From contig NZ_PCNZ01000012.1 of assembly GCF_002975175.1 (NCBI RefSeq), positions 59,291 to 123,290 on the forward strand: a stretch of DNA of 64,000 nucleotides, read 5' to 3'. Below the pieces are notes generated by a model. That model had not been told where the DNA came from. It made no database searches and saw only the letters and a list, made by a program, of their open reading frames with translations. The stretch comes from Bacillus sp. MYb209 (GTDB taxonomy: Bacteria > Bacillota > Bacilli > Bacillales > Bacillaceae_G). Below are positions 55,020-64,000 of the stretch, piece after piece; position 1 is the stretch's first letter, and each line of letters begins with the position of its first letter. The position numbers and the translations under genes were made by a program.

Positions 55020-57422
55020 ATTGATAATCTCTTAGATGGTTTGAAAGAGGGGCGTATTAAAGCTGCTGAGTTTGGTCAAGGCATCGATAAAGCAATGAAA
55101 GAAACCCTTGAAGGTACTAATATTTCAGCTGAACAATTGCAAAAGTGGGGTCAAGCTGTAGCTAATGGTGGCCGTGAAGGTTCGGAAGCTATGACACAAA
55201 TTGCTCTAGCATTATCACAAGTTGAAAATGAAACGAAGAGAAACGAATTAGGTGTAAAACTATTCGGTACAATGTACGAAGATCAAGGGCAAAATATCAT
55301 TAATACTTTGCTAGGTGCAAAAGAAAAAACAGTTGATTTTAAGAATAACCAAGATCAATTGAATGACTCAATAAAGAAAATGGATGCGAACCCAGCAGTT
55401 AAAATGCAAAAAGCCATGAATGATTTAAAAATGGCTCTTGAACCTGTACTTGGGGTCGTGGCGGATTTAGTAGCAAAGTTTGCTGAGTGGGTCACAAATA
55501 ATCCGGAGTTGGCAGCGACATTAGCAACAATTGCTGTAGCCATTGGCATAATATCAGGTGCTATCATGGCACTTGCGCCTATAGTTGTGACAGTCATGAG
55601 TATCTTCGGGATTGGAGCGGCTGCAGCGGCTGGAATTGTTGCTGCTATTCCCCTTATCGTAGCCGCGATAGCTGCCATAGGTTTTGCGATTTATAAAAAC
55701 TTTGATGACATTAAACAATGGATTATAGATATTTGGAATTCTATTACGGAATATTTAGTAGAGCTTTGGGACGGTATAGTTCAATCATCCAGTGAAGCGT
55801 GGAGTTCATTTTTAGAAACAATGCATGAGTTTTTTGATCCCATTGGTCAATTTTTCAGTGATTTATGGACAGGTATAGGTGAGGTATGTAGTAATGCATG
55901 GAATTCAATTGTTGAATTCTTTTCTGGAGCTTGGGCTTCATTTACAGAAATGATGCATAGTTTTTTTGATCCGATAGGCGAATTTTTTAGTGGCTTATGG
56001 TCTGGAATTGTTGAAACTGCTTCCTCTTGGTGGTCTTCTTTAGTTACAACAGCATCCGAATTGTGGGGCATGTTAACACAAGCTTGGCAAGATACTTGGA
56101 ATACAATTCTTACTGTTTTAGATCCAATTATTTCGGCGGTTTCTACCGTTTTAGAAGCAGGTTGGTTACTTATTCAAGCTGGAGTGCAAATTGCATGGGC
56201 GGCAATCTGCCAATATATTATTCAACCGATTCAAGAAGCTTACGACTGGGTAAGTACAAAAATCGGTGAAATGGTCACTTGGCTTGGTACACAATGGGAA
56301 ATTGCAAAAGCTGTGGCACAAGTTGCGTGGGGATTATTTAAACAATATATTATTCAACCAGTCCAGGAGACTTGGAGCTTGGTGAAAGAAAAATTCTCTG
56401 ATTTGGTTTCTTGGCTTGGTTCACAGTGGGAAACAGCGAAATCTTATACACTAGCAGGTTGGAATTTAATAAAACAGTATGTTATTCAACCCGTCCAAGA
56501 ATTGTGGAATACAACGAAAGAAAAACTTGGAGATTTAGCAAATTGGATATTAAGTAATTGGGAAACAATAAAATCTTATACACTTACAGCTTGGAGTTTG
56601 GTAAAGAAATATGTGATTGATCCGGTAACTGAAACGTATAATCAAGCCAAGCAAAAATTCACCGATTTATATAACTCAGCTAAAGAAAAATTCGATGCTG
56701 TAAAGAATGCTGCACAAGAAAAATTTGAAGCAGCGAAACGATTTATTGTAGATCCAATAAAAGATGCAGTTGACAGCATAGAAAAGTTTATTGGGAAGAT
56801 TAAGGGATTCTTTAGCGACTTGAAGTTAAAGATTCCAAAACCTGAAATGCCACCTCTTCCACATTTCAGCTTGGAAACAAGCACGAAAAACGTTTTAGGT
56901 AAAGATGTTACTTATCCTTCTGGAATCAATATTGATTGGCGTGCAAAAGGTGGTATTTTCACTAAACCAACTATCTTTGGAATGAATGGTGGAAACTTGC
57001 AAGGTGCTGGAGAAGCGGGACGAGAAGCAGTGCTTCCGCTGAATAAAAAGACGCTTGGAGATATTGGTGCAGGAATTGCTGCGACTATGGTTGGCACGAC
57101 TGGATCTATGAGTCAATTAATGAGTGATATGAGTCGTATGATGGATAGTTCTATGAGCCAGTTATCAGGATTAAAAACTGTTATGAGTGGTGTGTATGGA
57201 AGTATGTCAAATAGCAGACAAGCTATGACAAATAATACCGCAAATCAAGTATTCAATTATTTACCTGGTCAATCTGGTGTTAATGGAGCGATACCAACAC
57301 AGGGTGGCGGTTTAGTGATTGAAGTACCTGTTACTTTGGAAGGACGAGATGTAGCACGTGGTACTTATAGATATACAACCGAGTATCAAGATAGAGAAGA
57401 AGCAAGAAACTCAGCCTTTTAG
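55020..57422 (+). CDS. Tail tape-measure protein, exon 2
   Basis: The 800 codons after the intron continue the tape measure (IDNLLDGLKEGRIKAAEFGQ). A hydrophobic cluster near NPELAATLATIAVAIGIISG and IVAAIPLIVAAIAAIGFAIY marks the membrane segments typical of these proteins. Then come Trp-rich repeats of about 37 residues (IIQPVQETWSLVKEKFSDLV, YVIQPVQELWNTTKEKLGDL). The C-terminal FNYLPGQSG...VTLEGRDVARG is also typical. An ATG at 55017 spans the splice site and is not a real start. Confidence 0.92.
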   Translation: MDNLLDGLKEGRIKAAEFGQGIDKAMKETLEGTNISAEQLQKWGQAVANGGREGSEAMTQIALALSQVENETKRNELGVKLFGTMYEDQGQNIINTLLGAKEKTVDFKNNQDQLNDSIKKMDANPAVKMQKAMNDLKMALEPVLGVVADLVAKFAEWVTNNPELAATLATIAVAIGIISGAIMALAPIVVTVMSIFGIGAAAAAGIVAAIPLIVAAIAAIGFAIYKNFDDIKQWIIDIWNSITEYLVELWDGIVQSSSEAWSSFLETMHEFFDPIGQFFSDLWTGIGEVCSNAWNSIVEFFSGAWASFTEMMHSFFDPIGEFFSGLWSGIVETASSWWSSLVTTASELWGMLTQAWQDTWNTILTVLDPIISAVSTVLEAGWLLIQAGVQIAWAAICQYIIQPIQEAYDWVSTKIGEMVTWLGTQWEIAKAVAQVAWGLFKQYIIQPVQETWSLVKEKFSDLVSWLGSQWETAKSYTLAGWNLIKQYVIQPVQELWNTTKEKLGDLANWILSNWETIKSYTLTAWSLVKKYVIDPVTETYNQAKQKFTDLYNSAKEKFDAVKNAAQEKFEAAKRFIVDPIKDAVDSIEKFIGKIKGFFSDLKLKIPKPEMPPLPHFSLETSTKNVLGKDVTYPSGINIDWRAKGGIFTKPTIFGMNGGNLQGAGEAGREAVLPLNKKTLGDIGAGIAATMVGTTGSMSQLMSDMSRMMDSSMSQLSGLKTVMSGVYGSMSNSRQAMTNNTANQVFNYLPGQSGVNGAIPTQGGGLVIEVPVTLEGRDVARGTYRYTTEYQDREEARNSAF

Positions 57423-57463
57423 GTTTGGGTTTCTTTTATTTTATAAAGAAATGAGGTGTTAAC

Positions 57464-58921
57464 ATGAGTTCTTTTACATTTAACAAAGAACGTAAAGATT
57501 TTATTCAAATAGAAAAAGGATGGAAAAGACCAGCATGGGCACCGTTAAAAAGAAATTTTCTAAATGTTCCAGGTTATCCAGGCGCAAGATTATTAAACAC
57601 GCAAACAGAAATTCGCACTCTTTCTATTCCAGTTGGAATTATTGTTCCTGATGGTGCAGATTTAGAAACATTAAAAGAAGAAATAGCAGGTTGGCTTATT
57701 ACAGAGCAACCAGTAGAGCTTACTTTCGATGTAGAACCAAATAGAACGTATTTAGCTGTTGTGGATGATAGCTTTGATCCAGATGAATTTGTAACACTTG
57801 GTCAGGGCGTTCTTAAATTTATTTGTCCAATGCCTTATAAATTAGGACCTACTCGAACGACAGAATTTCAAATGGATGGGCGTGGATTAATAGCAAACGT
57901 ACAAAACAAAGGAAGTGTGGAATCTAATGCAATTATAGAAGTTGAAGTAGCGAAACCTTCCACTTTTCTTGATGTATGGAATAGTACGAATTATTTTCGC
58001 ATTGGATATCCATTGAAAGCAAATCAGGTTCCCGTTGAAAGAAATCAACGTGTGTTGTGGGATGAAATGTCAACAACTGTAGGATGGACAAAAGTAGCTA
58101 AGACAGAGGATATGACTGGTGGAGGTGAATTTAAGTCAGATGGATATCGCCTTGTACCACTTCATTTTGGAACGGAAGGTACAAAAGGATGGCATGGTGC
58201 TATCGCTAAAAAGAATATTCCGCAAGGTCCATTGCAGGACTTTATCATGCAAGCATATGTAGGTATTAATAGTCATCATTGGGATCAGATGGGACGTGTG
58301 GAAATAGGTCTTCTCGATGAAAATAGCGATTATGTAGCTCGTATATCGATGAGCGATGTTCAATGGGAAGCCGAGCAAAACAGTGGATTCGCTTCTGTTG
58401 GGAATAGTAAAAAACCAGGTGGACAGGTATTCATTAATGAACATGGAGATCACCCAGACACCTGGACAAATTTTAGAGGTCGTTTATGGCTTGCTAGAAC
58501 TGGAAACAGATGGGAGGCTTATATTTCTAAATTTATATTAGGTACGGAGATTGATGACTCAGAACGCTTTGTAGTGTGGATAGATGAAAATAATGTCAAT
58601 ATGAATAAAGTCGCCCAAGTGCAAATCAGCATTTCTCAGTTTTCAAATAATATGTTTTGTTCACAAATGTCTATCGATGATTTAAAGATTTGGAAAGTTA
58701 ATATGAATACGCAAAGTAATCCTCCTTATATTTTTGATGTTGGGGACAAAGTAGTTATTGATACAGAACGAAGTCTTATAACAATAAATGGTAAGAAGGC
58801 TATTAATCTAAAAGATATTTTTAGTGATTATCCAGTTATTCAAAAAGGTCAAAATAAACTAGAAATAATGCCTCCAAATGTCGGAATAGCAAAGGTAATG
58901 TATAGGGAGAGATTTAGATGA
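57464..58921 (+). CDS. Distal tail protein (Dit) with insertion
   Basis: The 485-residue protein has a siphovirus Dit N-terminal belt (NFLNVPGYPGARLLNTQTEI, VEPNRTYLAVVDDSFDPDEF, TLGQGVLKFICPMPY). A C-terminal galectin-like end follows (VGDKVVIDTERSLITINGKK, PVIQKGQNKLEIMP). An insertion of about 230 residues (roughly 190-420, GTKGWHGAIAKKNIPQGPLQ to VQISISQFSN) looks like a carbohydrate-binding or concanavalin-type module. Such enlarged Dit proteins help bind the host wall. It overlaps the next gene by 4 bases. Confidence 0.87.
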   Translation: MSSFTFNKERKDFIQIEKGWKRPAWAPLKRNFLNVPGYPGARLLNTQTEIRTLSIPVGIIVPDGADLETLKEEIAGWLITEQPVELTFDVEPNRTYLAVVDDSFDPDEFVTLGQGVLKFICPMPYKLGPTRTTEFQMDGRGLIANVQNKGSVESNAIIEVEVAKPSTFLDVWNSTNYFRIGYPLKANQVPVERNQRVLWDEMSTTVGWTKVAKTEDMTGGGEFKSDGYRLVPLHFGTEGTKGWHGAIAKKNIPQGPLQDFIMQAYVGINSHHWDQMGRVEIGLLDENSDYVARISMSDVQWEAEQNSGFASVGNSKKPGGQVFINEHGDHPDTWTNFRGRLWLARTGNRWEAYISKFILGTEIDDSERFVVWIDENNVNMNKVAQVQISISQFSNNMFCSQMSIDDLKIWKVNMNTQSNPPYIFDVGDKVVIDTERSLITINGKKAINLKDIFSDYPVIQKGQNKLEIMPPNVGIAKVMYRERFR

Positions 58922-61900
58922 GAACACCTAGCGGAACACTTCACGTTGTCGATTTTCAAACAGAACAAATCGTTTCAGTTATCCAGCCCAAAGACTACTG
59001 GGATGATGTTCGTCATTGGGAAATCAAAAATAACATTGATACTTTAGAGTTTAAAGTATTTGATAATACAGAACATGCAGCGACTCTTATGCAGCAAAAC
59101 TTAGTGTTAAAAGAAGTAAGAGATGGGCGGATAGTTCCTTATGTAATTACTGAAGCTGAAAAAGATTCTAATGATAGATCTGTAATTACTTATGCATCTG
59201 GTGAATGGATTCAACTTGCAAAAGCAGGAATTATTCCTCCACAAATTTTAGAAGGTAAGACAGTAATTGAAATGGTGGATATAGCTCTTGTAGGTACGAA
59301 ATGGGAAAAAGGAAATTTAGAATATGCCGGATTCCATTCAATGACAATCGATGAATTCATTGATCCATTAAGTTTTTTGAAAAAGATTGCTTCTTTATTC
59401 GAATTAGAAATTCAATACCGTGCTGAAGTTGTGGGTTCACAAATTGTTGGTCGTTATGTGGATATGGTCAAAATACGGGGGCGAGAAACAGGTAAGGAAG
59501 TAACTTTAGGTAAAGATTTAATAGGAATCAAACGTATTGAAAACTCTCAAAATATCTGCACAGCGCTTATGGGGTTCGTTAAAGGCGAAGGAGATAAGAT
59601 AATTACAGTTGAGAGTATTAATAATGGTTTGCCGTACATCGTAGATAACGATGCATTTCAACGTTGGAATGAGCGTGGTCAACATAAATTCGGATTCTAT
59701 ACTCCAGAGACAGAACAAGATATAACTCCACAACGTTTAATGACTCTTATGAAAACTGAGCATAAGAAACGTATTAATACATCTGTTTCTTATGATGTTC
59801 AAGCGCAAAGTATTGGACGGGTTTTTGGATTAGCACACGAATTAATAAACGAGGGCGATACATTAAAAATTAAAGATACAGGATTTACACCGAAATTATA
59901 TCTTGAAGCTCGTGCGATTGCTGGTGATGAGTCATTTAAAGATCCGATGCAAGATAAATATGTGTTTGGTGATTATCGCGAGATTGTGGATGCAAACGAA
60001 GAATTACGGAAAATGTACAACAAAATATTAGCTACACTAGGCAGTAAAGCCAATAAAGAATTATTGGATAAGTTAGAAGAACTAGTAAAAGAGAATGATC
60101 AAAAAACCGAAACTGCTCAGAAAGAATCTCAAGCGGCTAAAGAGTTAGCACAAAAAGTACAAGATAATCTGAAAGACTATCAAACAACTATTTATGAAGG
60201 GGGTAATCCACCTAAAACAGGATTAGAATCCGGCAAAACACTTTGGCGTGATATCAGTAATGGGAAACCAGGTATCTTAAAAATCTGGAAAGGTACAGAA
60301 TGGGAAGTACTTATACCTGATTACGGAAAAGATGTAAAAGAACTTGATGAACGAACAGCAGAATTTAAAACATCATTAGAGGGTCTAGAAAGTGATGTCG
60401 GACAGCTTTCTATTACAACAACAGAACAAGGTCAACAAATCCTTGATGCAAATACAAAAATCGAACAAACTTCACGAGCGATTGAAGCGAAAGTTGATAT
60501 CAAACAAGTTGAAGATTATGTGGGTGGAATCGGAGTAACGAATGAACTTCGTAACACTCGTTTAAAGCAAGGTACAAAATATTGGTCTAGTGCAGTTTCC
60601 TTCTTTGTTGACAATGTTGAAACACACTGGGGTGATTCGTCTCTCAAACTCTCAGTTAGTGGAAATACTGATAATGCATTCCGCAATATAACATCTGATA
60701 GAGTATCAGTTGCTACTGGAGAAAATGTTGTGGTATCAGCATATTTCAAAACAAAAAATATGGATGAACACGAAAGTAAATACATGCGAATTGCAATTGT
60801 CTTTTGGAAAGCAGATGGATCTCAATTATCATCTGGTAATTTTCTTAACTTTACTATTCCGAATGATACATGGGTGAGACAGGAATACAGTGTTGTTGCT
60901 CCTCCAGAAGCTACAAAAGTAGGTTTAAGAGCTTATGTTATTCGAAATGGCACAATGTGGATGGCACATCCTATGTTACAAAAAGCAACTAAAGCAAGTT
61001 CTTACATTGAAAACCCAGCGGATATGGTCGACAAAGATAAAATCATGGATGACTTAGCGGATAAGGTAGCAACTGAAAAATACAATCAGAAAGTTATAGA
61101 GTTAGAAAGAAGTATCAGCGCTAATGAAAAAGGCGTTACAATCGTCTCTGAAAAACAAGAAACTTTCATAAATGAGACTTTTGATGCTTATGTAAAGAAA
61201 ACAGGCTCAAAGTTAGAAGTATTAGATAAAGGAATTCTTGCTGAAGTTAAAAACGGTAATATCATTGCAGCTATTAACTTCTCATCGGAAAAATTAGAAA
61301 TCGATGTTTCAAAAGTAGCTATTAATGCAGATACAATGGTGAAATGGTTAACGGCAAAAGGTATTGATACGAATGTCATTAACGTTAATGGTGATAAGAT
61401 TACCATTGATAAAAATGGTGTAACCGTTAAAATGCTAGATTTCCTATTCCAAGATGAATGGGGAACTAAAACAACCGCAGTATCAAGACGAAATCTAATA
61501 GCAGATCCCGACTTTTCTTCTGTTGGAAAGAAAAATATTGGGAATAGCGATTATTATGGATTTGAAGGTGGATATGGTCTTACTTGGAAGCCGCAGGGCA
61601 ATGTAGTGATAGAAAAAAATACATCTGTATTTGATTACGAACAAATGGTTAATGCGTCAAGGGTAGATATGTACAACTATCCAGAAGCAGTGGTTAACAA
61701 TGGGATACATCCTGGTAACGAATATACTGTATCTGCACATTTTAGAGCAGCTATGGTAAATGGCGTGCGTAAAACAGCGAAACCACGTTTGCATGTATGC
61801 TGTGTGAAGTTTAGGGACAATGTTTCTTATGACATATGGAATGAGCAAAAAATGGACTTCGCTGAGCCATCTGTATTTTATGGAGAAATCAGAAGATATT

Positions 61901-62340
61901 CATTCACTTTTAAGGTGCCGACAAACTATATACCTCAAGAACATGCGTTAATTATTAAAGTCTATTCTGCAAATGGACAAATACCCGGTGCACAAACAGC
62001 GGTTTGTGTATCAGGTGTAACGCTATACAGTGGTAAATATGCATCTATGTATAACTGGGATCGAGCGGCAGCAGAAAGAGCCGCTGGTATTCAACCATTT
62101 AATAGTATTGCAATAGGTGGTGTAAATAACAATGTAGGTCCAGCACCTGATGGCCAAACGTTTGATATATCAACAGAAAAAGATGTTAAGTTTTCTACTA
62201 ATATACGAGCTGCACAAGGTGTAAATCTTGGTGGAAATGCATTTCAAGGCTGGGGGCATATCCGTTTTACAGACGGTAATCTCGGCCCGGGTTTTTATGT
62301 GAGCAGTGCGAATGGTTGGAAATTTAATGCCCTTGGATAA
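58918..62340 (+). CDS. Tail-associated receptor-binding / endopeptidase-type protein (Tal)
   Basis: The 1140-residue tail-tip protein has an N-terminal gp27/Tal-like hub of about 380 residues (YWDDVRHWEIKNNIDTLEFK, VITYASGEWIQLAKAGIIPP). Coiled-coil segments follow at 375-420 and 470-520, with several beta-rich modules (VSVATGENVVVSAYFKTKNM; NEYTVSAHFRAAMV) resembling carbohydrate-binding folds. No clear protease or lysozyme motif is seen. It probably recognises the cell wall at infection. Confidence 0.83.
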   Translation: MRTPSGTLHVVDFQTEQIVSVIQPKDYWDDVRHWEIKNNIDTLEFKVFDNTEHAATLMQQNLVLKEVRDGRIVPYVITEAEKDSNDRSVITYASGEWIQLAKAGIIPPQILEGKTVIEMVDIALVGTKWEKGNLEYAGFHSMTIDEFIDPLSFLKKIASLFELEIQYRAEVVGSQIVGRYVDMVKIRGRETGKEVTLGKDLIGIKRIENSQNICTALMGFVKGEGDKIITVESINNGLPYIVDNDAFQRWNERGQHKFGFYTPETEQDITPQRLMTLMKTEHKKRINTSVSYDVQAQSIGRVFGLAHELINEGDTLKIKDTGFTPKLYLEARAIAGDESFKDPMQDKYVFGDYREIVDANEELRKMYNKILATLGSKANKELLDKLEELVKENDQKTETAQKESQAAKELAQKVQDNLKDYQTTIYEGGNPPKTGLESGKTLWRDISNGKPGILKIWKGTEWEVLIPDYGKDVKELDERTAEFKTSLEGLESDVGQLSITTTEQGQQILDANTKIEQTSRAIEAKVDIKQVEDYVGGIGVTNELRNTRLKQGTKYWSSAVSFFVDNVETHWGDSSLKLSVSGNTDNAFRNITSDRVSVATGENVVVSAYFKTKNMDEHESKYMRIAIVFWKADGSQLSSGNFLNFTIPNDTWVRQEYSVVAPPEATKVGLRAYVIRNGTMWMAHPMLQKATKASSYIENPADMVDKDKIMDDLADKVATEKYNQKVIELERSISANEKGVTIVSEKQETFINETFDAYVKKTGSKLEVLDKGILAEVKNGNIIAAINFSSEKLEIDVSKVAINADTMVKWLTAKGIDTNVINVNGDKITIDKNGVTVKMLDFLFQDEWGTKTTAVSRRNLIADPDFSSVGKKNIGNSDYYGFEGGYGLTWKPQGNVVIEKNTSVFDYEQMVNASRVDMYNYPEAVVNNGIHPGNEYTVSAHFRAAMVNGVRKTAKPRLHVCCVKFRDNVSYDIWNEQKMDFAEPSVFYGEIRRYSFTFKVPTNYIPQEHALIIKVYSANGQIPGAQTAVCVSGVTLYSGKYASMYNWDRAAAERAAGIQPFNSIAIGGVNNNVGPAPDGQTFDISTEKDVKFSTNIRAAQGVNLGGNAFQGWGHIRFTDGNLGPGFYVSSANGWKFNALG

Positions 62341-62356
62341 AAAAGGAGAGATATAA

Positions 62357-62725
62357 ATGAATAAGTATGACATTCACACGATGCCACTTCAAGCAGGTGA
62401 AAGCTTTCCTTTTATGGGGAGGCTGGTAGATGCAAAAAGAACTGATACAGGAATTTCTGTCCAAATACCTGCTGATATGTTAAATAATGCGGGCATTCCT
62501 GATGGCACTAGTAAGGTCGAAGTGTGGAGAGAAATGTCTGACGGAACAATCTGTTTCAGAATTGCAACAAGATGTGAATTGTGTGGACGTGGTGCAAGAC
62601 TTTATGAGTTAGATATGGGATTTGCGAAAAAAAATATTTGTGCAGATGATTATTTCAAACTGACAGGTAAAAATCCACCGCAAGAAATTCCAACAACTGA
62701 AACAATACTAACCGAACAGCTATAA
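62357..62725 (+). CDS. Phage protein with zinc-like CxxC, AbrB-like start
   Basis: The 122-residue protein has an N-terminal beta segment reminiscent of AbrB-type folds (ISVQIPADMLNNAGIPDGTS) and a cysteine set CELCGRGARLYELDMGFAKK plus a later Cys in NICADDYFKL. AAAAGGAGAG precedes ATG. It ends the tail operon before a terminator. The function is unknown. Confidence 0.65.
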   Translation: MNKYDIHTMPLQAGESFPFMGRLVDAKRTDTGISVQIPADMLNNAGIPDGTSKVEVWREMSDGTICFRIATRCELCGRGARLYELDMGFAKKNICADDYFKLTGKNPPQEIPTTETILTEQL

Positions 62726-62740
62726 GCTGTTTTTTATTTT
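62715..62740 (+). terminator. Terminator after the tail genes
   Basis: AACAGC and GCTGTT pair around TATAA, followed by TTTTATTTT. The stem overlaps the stop codon region of the gene at 62357. Confidence 0.8.
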
Positions 62741-62805
62741 GAACAAAATACGGCTTGTATAACATTTTTTTGAAATTTCATGTGAGTTATCCACTCTTAT
62801 CCATG

Positions 62806-62811
62806 TATAAT
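62806..62811 (+). promoter_or_regulatory. Candidate -10 of the HEPN-like gene
   Basis: TATAAT stands 27 bases before the ATG at 62839, downstream of the tail-gene terminator. The -35 at 17 bases (TGAGTT) is poor. Its presence suggests independent expression of the accessory gene. Confidence 0.45.
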
Positions 62812-62838
62812 AAACTCATGATAAGGGGGGACTTGTTT

Positions 62839-63327
62839 ATGGAAGATCTATTTAATGAAATCGAAAGAGGATTAGATGCAGGAGTATATCATTTATCATT
62901 AGGAATGGCTTTATGCATACCGGATATTTGTGCTGCTTTACAATCTGATGATGGGAAGGCTAGTGGAAGAAAATATAAAGAATGGTATAACAGGTATGTA
63001 GGAGATAAGTTTAGTATGTCAGCTGATGATTGTTACTATTTTAGATGTTCTTTCTTACATCAAGGAAGTACACAACACGAGAAGTCAAAATATAATAGAA
63101 TTATATTTGTGGAACCGAATTCTAATTTCTTTTTCCATAATAATGTAATTAATGACGCATTGAATATTGATGTAGCACAATTCTGTAGAGGTTTAACAGA
63201 TTCTGCAAAAAAATGGTTAGAAGAGGTCAAGGAAGAAGAGAATTTCATTCGAAATCATTCTAATTCATTCAAGAGGTATTCGGAAGGATTATCACCATAT
63301 ATAGTCGGTATTCCTGTATATAGTTAA
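62839..63327 (+). CDS. Possible HEPN-domain accessory protein
   Basis: The 162-residue protein is helical and carries RCSFLHQG, which fits the R-x4-H motif of HEPN ribonucleases, preceded by YKEWYNRYVGDKFSMSADDC and followed by NRIIFVEPNS. I recall a widespread uncharacterised bacterial family with the same layout (GRKYxxW, ADDxYxxRCSxLH, xxIIFVE). AAGGGGGG precedes ATG 62839; the frame upstream is not supported. It has its own promoter-like -10 and follows a terminator, between tail and lysis genes, a usual place for exclusion or defence cargo. Confidence 0.65.
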   Translation: MEDLFNEIERGLDAGVYHLSLGMALCIPDICAALQSDDGKASGRKYKEWYNRYVGDKFSMSADDCYYFRCSFLHQGSTQHEKSKYNRIIFVEPNSNFFFHNNVINDALNIDVAQFCRGLTDSAKKWLEEVKEEENFIRNHSNSFKRYSEGLSPYIVGIPVYS

Positions 63328-63353
63328 AAATCTATTTCACGGGAGGTGCAGAT

Positions 63354-63497
63354 TTGACTGTTGAAGAATTAATTGCAAATTTGTTAAATTTGAATCCTGA
63401 TAGTGAAGTTTATATATCCTGTGAAGGCGGTTGTGTTGTTGACAACGAAATAACGGTTAAACAGGAAGGGAACAAAGTGTTTTTAGAAATCGAATAG
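63354..63497 (+). CDS. 47-residue acidic phage protein
   Basis: The TTG start at 63354 lies 4 bases after GGGAGGTG. It encodes MTVEELIANLLNLNPDSEVY, ISCEGGCVVDNEITVKQEGN and KVFLEIE, a neat small alpha/beta protein with two cysteines. It lies between the HEPN-like gene and a terminator. Similar short proteins often lie before phage holins. The function is unknown. Confidence 0.6.
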   Translation: MTVEELIANLLNLNPDSEVYISCEGGCVVDNEITVKQEGNKVFLEIE

Positions 63498-63507
63498 TGA
63501 CATAAAC

Positions 63508-63536
63508 AAAGAGAGGTGAAATTCACCGCTCTTTTT
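63508..63536 (+). terminator. Terminator before the holin gene
   Basis: AAAGAG and CTCTTT flank a GGTGAA / TTCACC stem (one mismatch), followed by TTTTATTTT. Confidence 0.8.
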
Positions 63537-63560
63537 TATTTTGTATAAAGGAGTGAAAAG

Positions 63561-63986
63561 ATGGATCGTATTGATGTATTAATGAAAACATTTATAGCTA
63601 CGTTTGGTGGCTTCTGTGGGTATTTCTTGGGAGGATGGGATGCAACATTGAAAATCTTAGTGACGATGGCAGTTATAGATTATTTAACTGGCATGATAGC
63701 AGCTGGATTTAACGGGGAATTAAAAAGTAAAGTAGGTTTTAAAGGCATCGCCAAAAAGGTGGTGCTTTTTCTTTTGGTTGGAGTGGCAGCGCAATTAGAT
63801 ACAGCGTTTGGAAGTAACAGTGCTATTCGTGAAGCAACAATCTTTTTCTTCATGGGTAATGAATTGTTATCACTTTTAGAAAACGCTGGACGTATGGGAA
63901 TCCCTTTACCTTCAGCACTAACAAATGCTGTTGAAATTTTAGGTGGTAAACAAAAACAAGAAGATAAAAAGGGAGATGTTCAATAA
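63561..63986 (+). CDS. Phage holin (holin_4 family)
   Basis: The 141-residue membrane protein has three to four hydrophobic segments and the family pattern (FGGFCGYFLGGWDATLKILV, MAVIDYLTGMIAAGFNGELK, SKVGFKGIAKKVVLFLLVGV, MGNELLSLLENAGRMG). It permeabilises the membrane for release of endolysin. GGAGTG precedes ATG. The next gene starts 1 base into its stop codon. Confidence 0.92.
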   Translation: MDRIDVLMKTFIATFGGFCGYFLGGWDATLKILVTMAVIDYLTGMIAAGFNGELKSKVGFKGIAKKVVLFLLVGVAAQLDTAFGSNSAIREATIFFFMGNELLSLLENAGRMGIPLPSALTNAVEILGGKQKQEDKKGDVQ

Positions 63987-64000
63987 TGAAAAAACATATT
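63986..64000 (+). CDS. Start of the next lysis gene (probable endolysin), cut by window edge
   Basis: ATG at 63986 overlaps the last base of the holin stop and follows AAGGGAGATG. Only MKKHI is visible. An endolysin is expected here from the holin neighbour; the sequence itself cannot confirm it. Confidence 0.4.

Overview
The window comes from a Bacillus of the B. cereus group, probably the psychrotolerant B. weihenstephanensis / B. mycoides side. The evidence is the gene order (rpsB to spoVF), the low-GC codon usage, strong GGAGG ribosome sites and near-consensus Firmicute protein sequences; the lineage call is from memory of these proteins, not from a search.

Positions 1-27,250 are ordinary chromosome, all on the + strand, in short transcription units separated by clear intrinsic terminators. 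The order is rpsB-tsf; pyrH-frr; uppS-cdsA-dxr-rseP; proS; polC; rimP-nusA-rnpM-ylxQ-infB-ylxP-rbfA; truB-ribF; rpsO; pnp; ylxY; an M16 peptidase gene; ymxH; then spoVFA-spoVFB behind a good candidate sigma-K promoter. These genes cover translation, RNA decay, lipid and isoprenoid precursors, replication and, at the end, synthesis of the spore solute dipicolinic acid.

From about 27,250 to the right edge the window lies inside a prophage that interrupts spoVFB after about codon 141. The first phage gene is a large serine recombinase reading back towards the junction. The missing 3' part of spoVFB should lie beyond the other prophage end, outside the window. Without excision the cell should make no intact dipicolinate synthase subunit B. 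The arrangement therefore implies recombinase-driven excision during sporulation, as for the skin element in sigK. From memory, such an element (vfbin) was reported in spoVFB of B. weihenstephanensis KBAB4, so this may be that element or a close relative.

The prophage is a temperate, HK97-type siphovirus. From left to right it carries: recombinase; a leftward immunity operon (membrane protein, ImmA-type peptidase, repressor); a switch region with four 17-bp operators, and a fifth after cro; early genes; DnaD-like loader and DnaB-like helicase; small genes including an XtrA-like one; an unusual 36.1-41.4 kb tract of repeated hairpins with few genes; an ArpU-type late regulator and a small tyrosine recombinase; accessory genes (WGxxGxxG-tailed secreted protein, DUF3231/CotF-like protein); HNH nuclease and probable cos region; terminase, portal, protease, capsid, connectors and tail genes; a HEPN-like accessory gene; holin and the start of the next lysis gene.

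The main points of interest are the spoVFB interruption, a 260-nt group I intron splitting the tape-measure gene, a -1 frameshift site in the tail chaperone gene, the hairpin-repeat tract with duplicated micro-ORFs, a 43-bp palindrome at a frameshifted membrane gene, and several short genes (a 54-aa membrane protein, a 47-aa protein, a 41-aa membrane protein) that are easy to miss.
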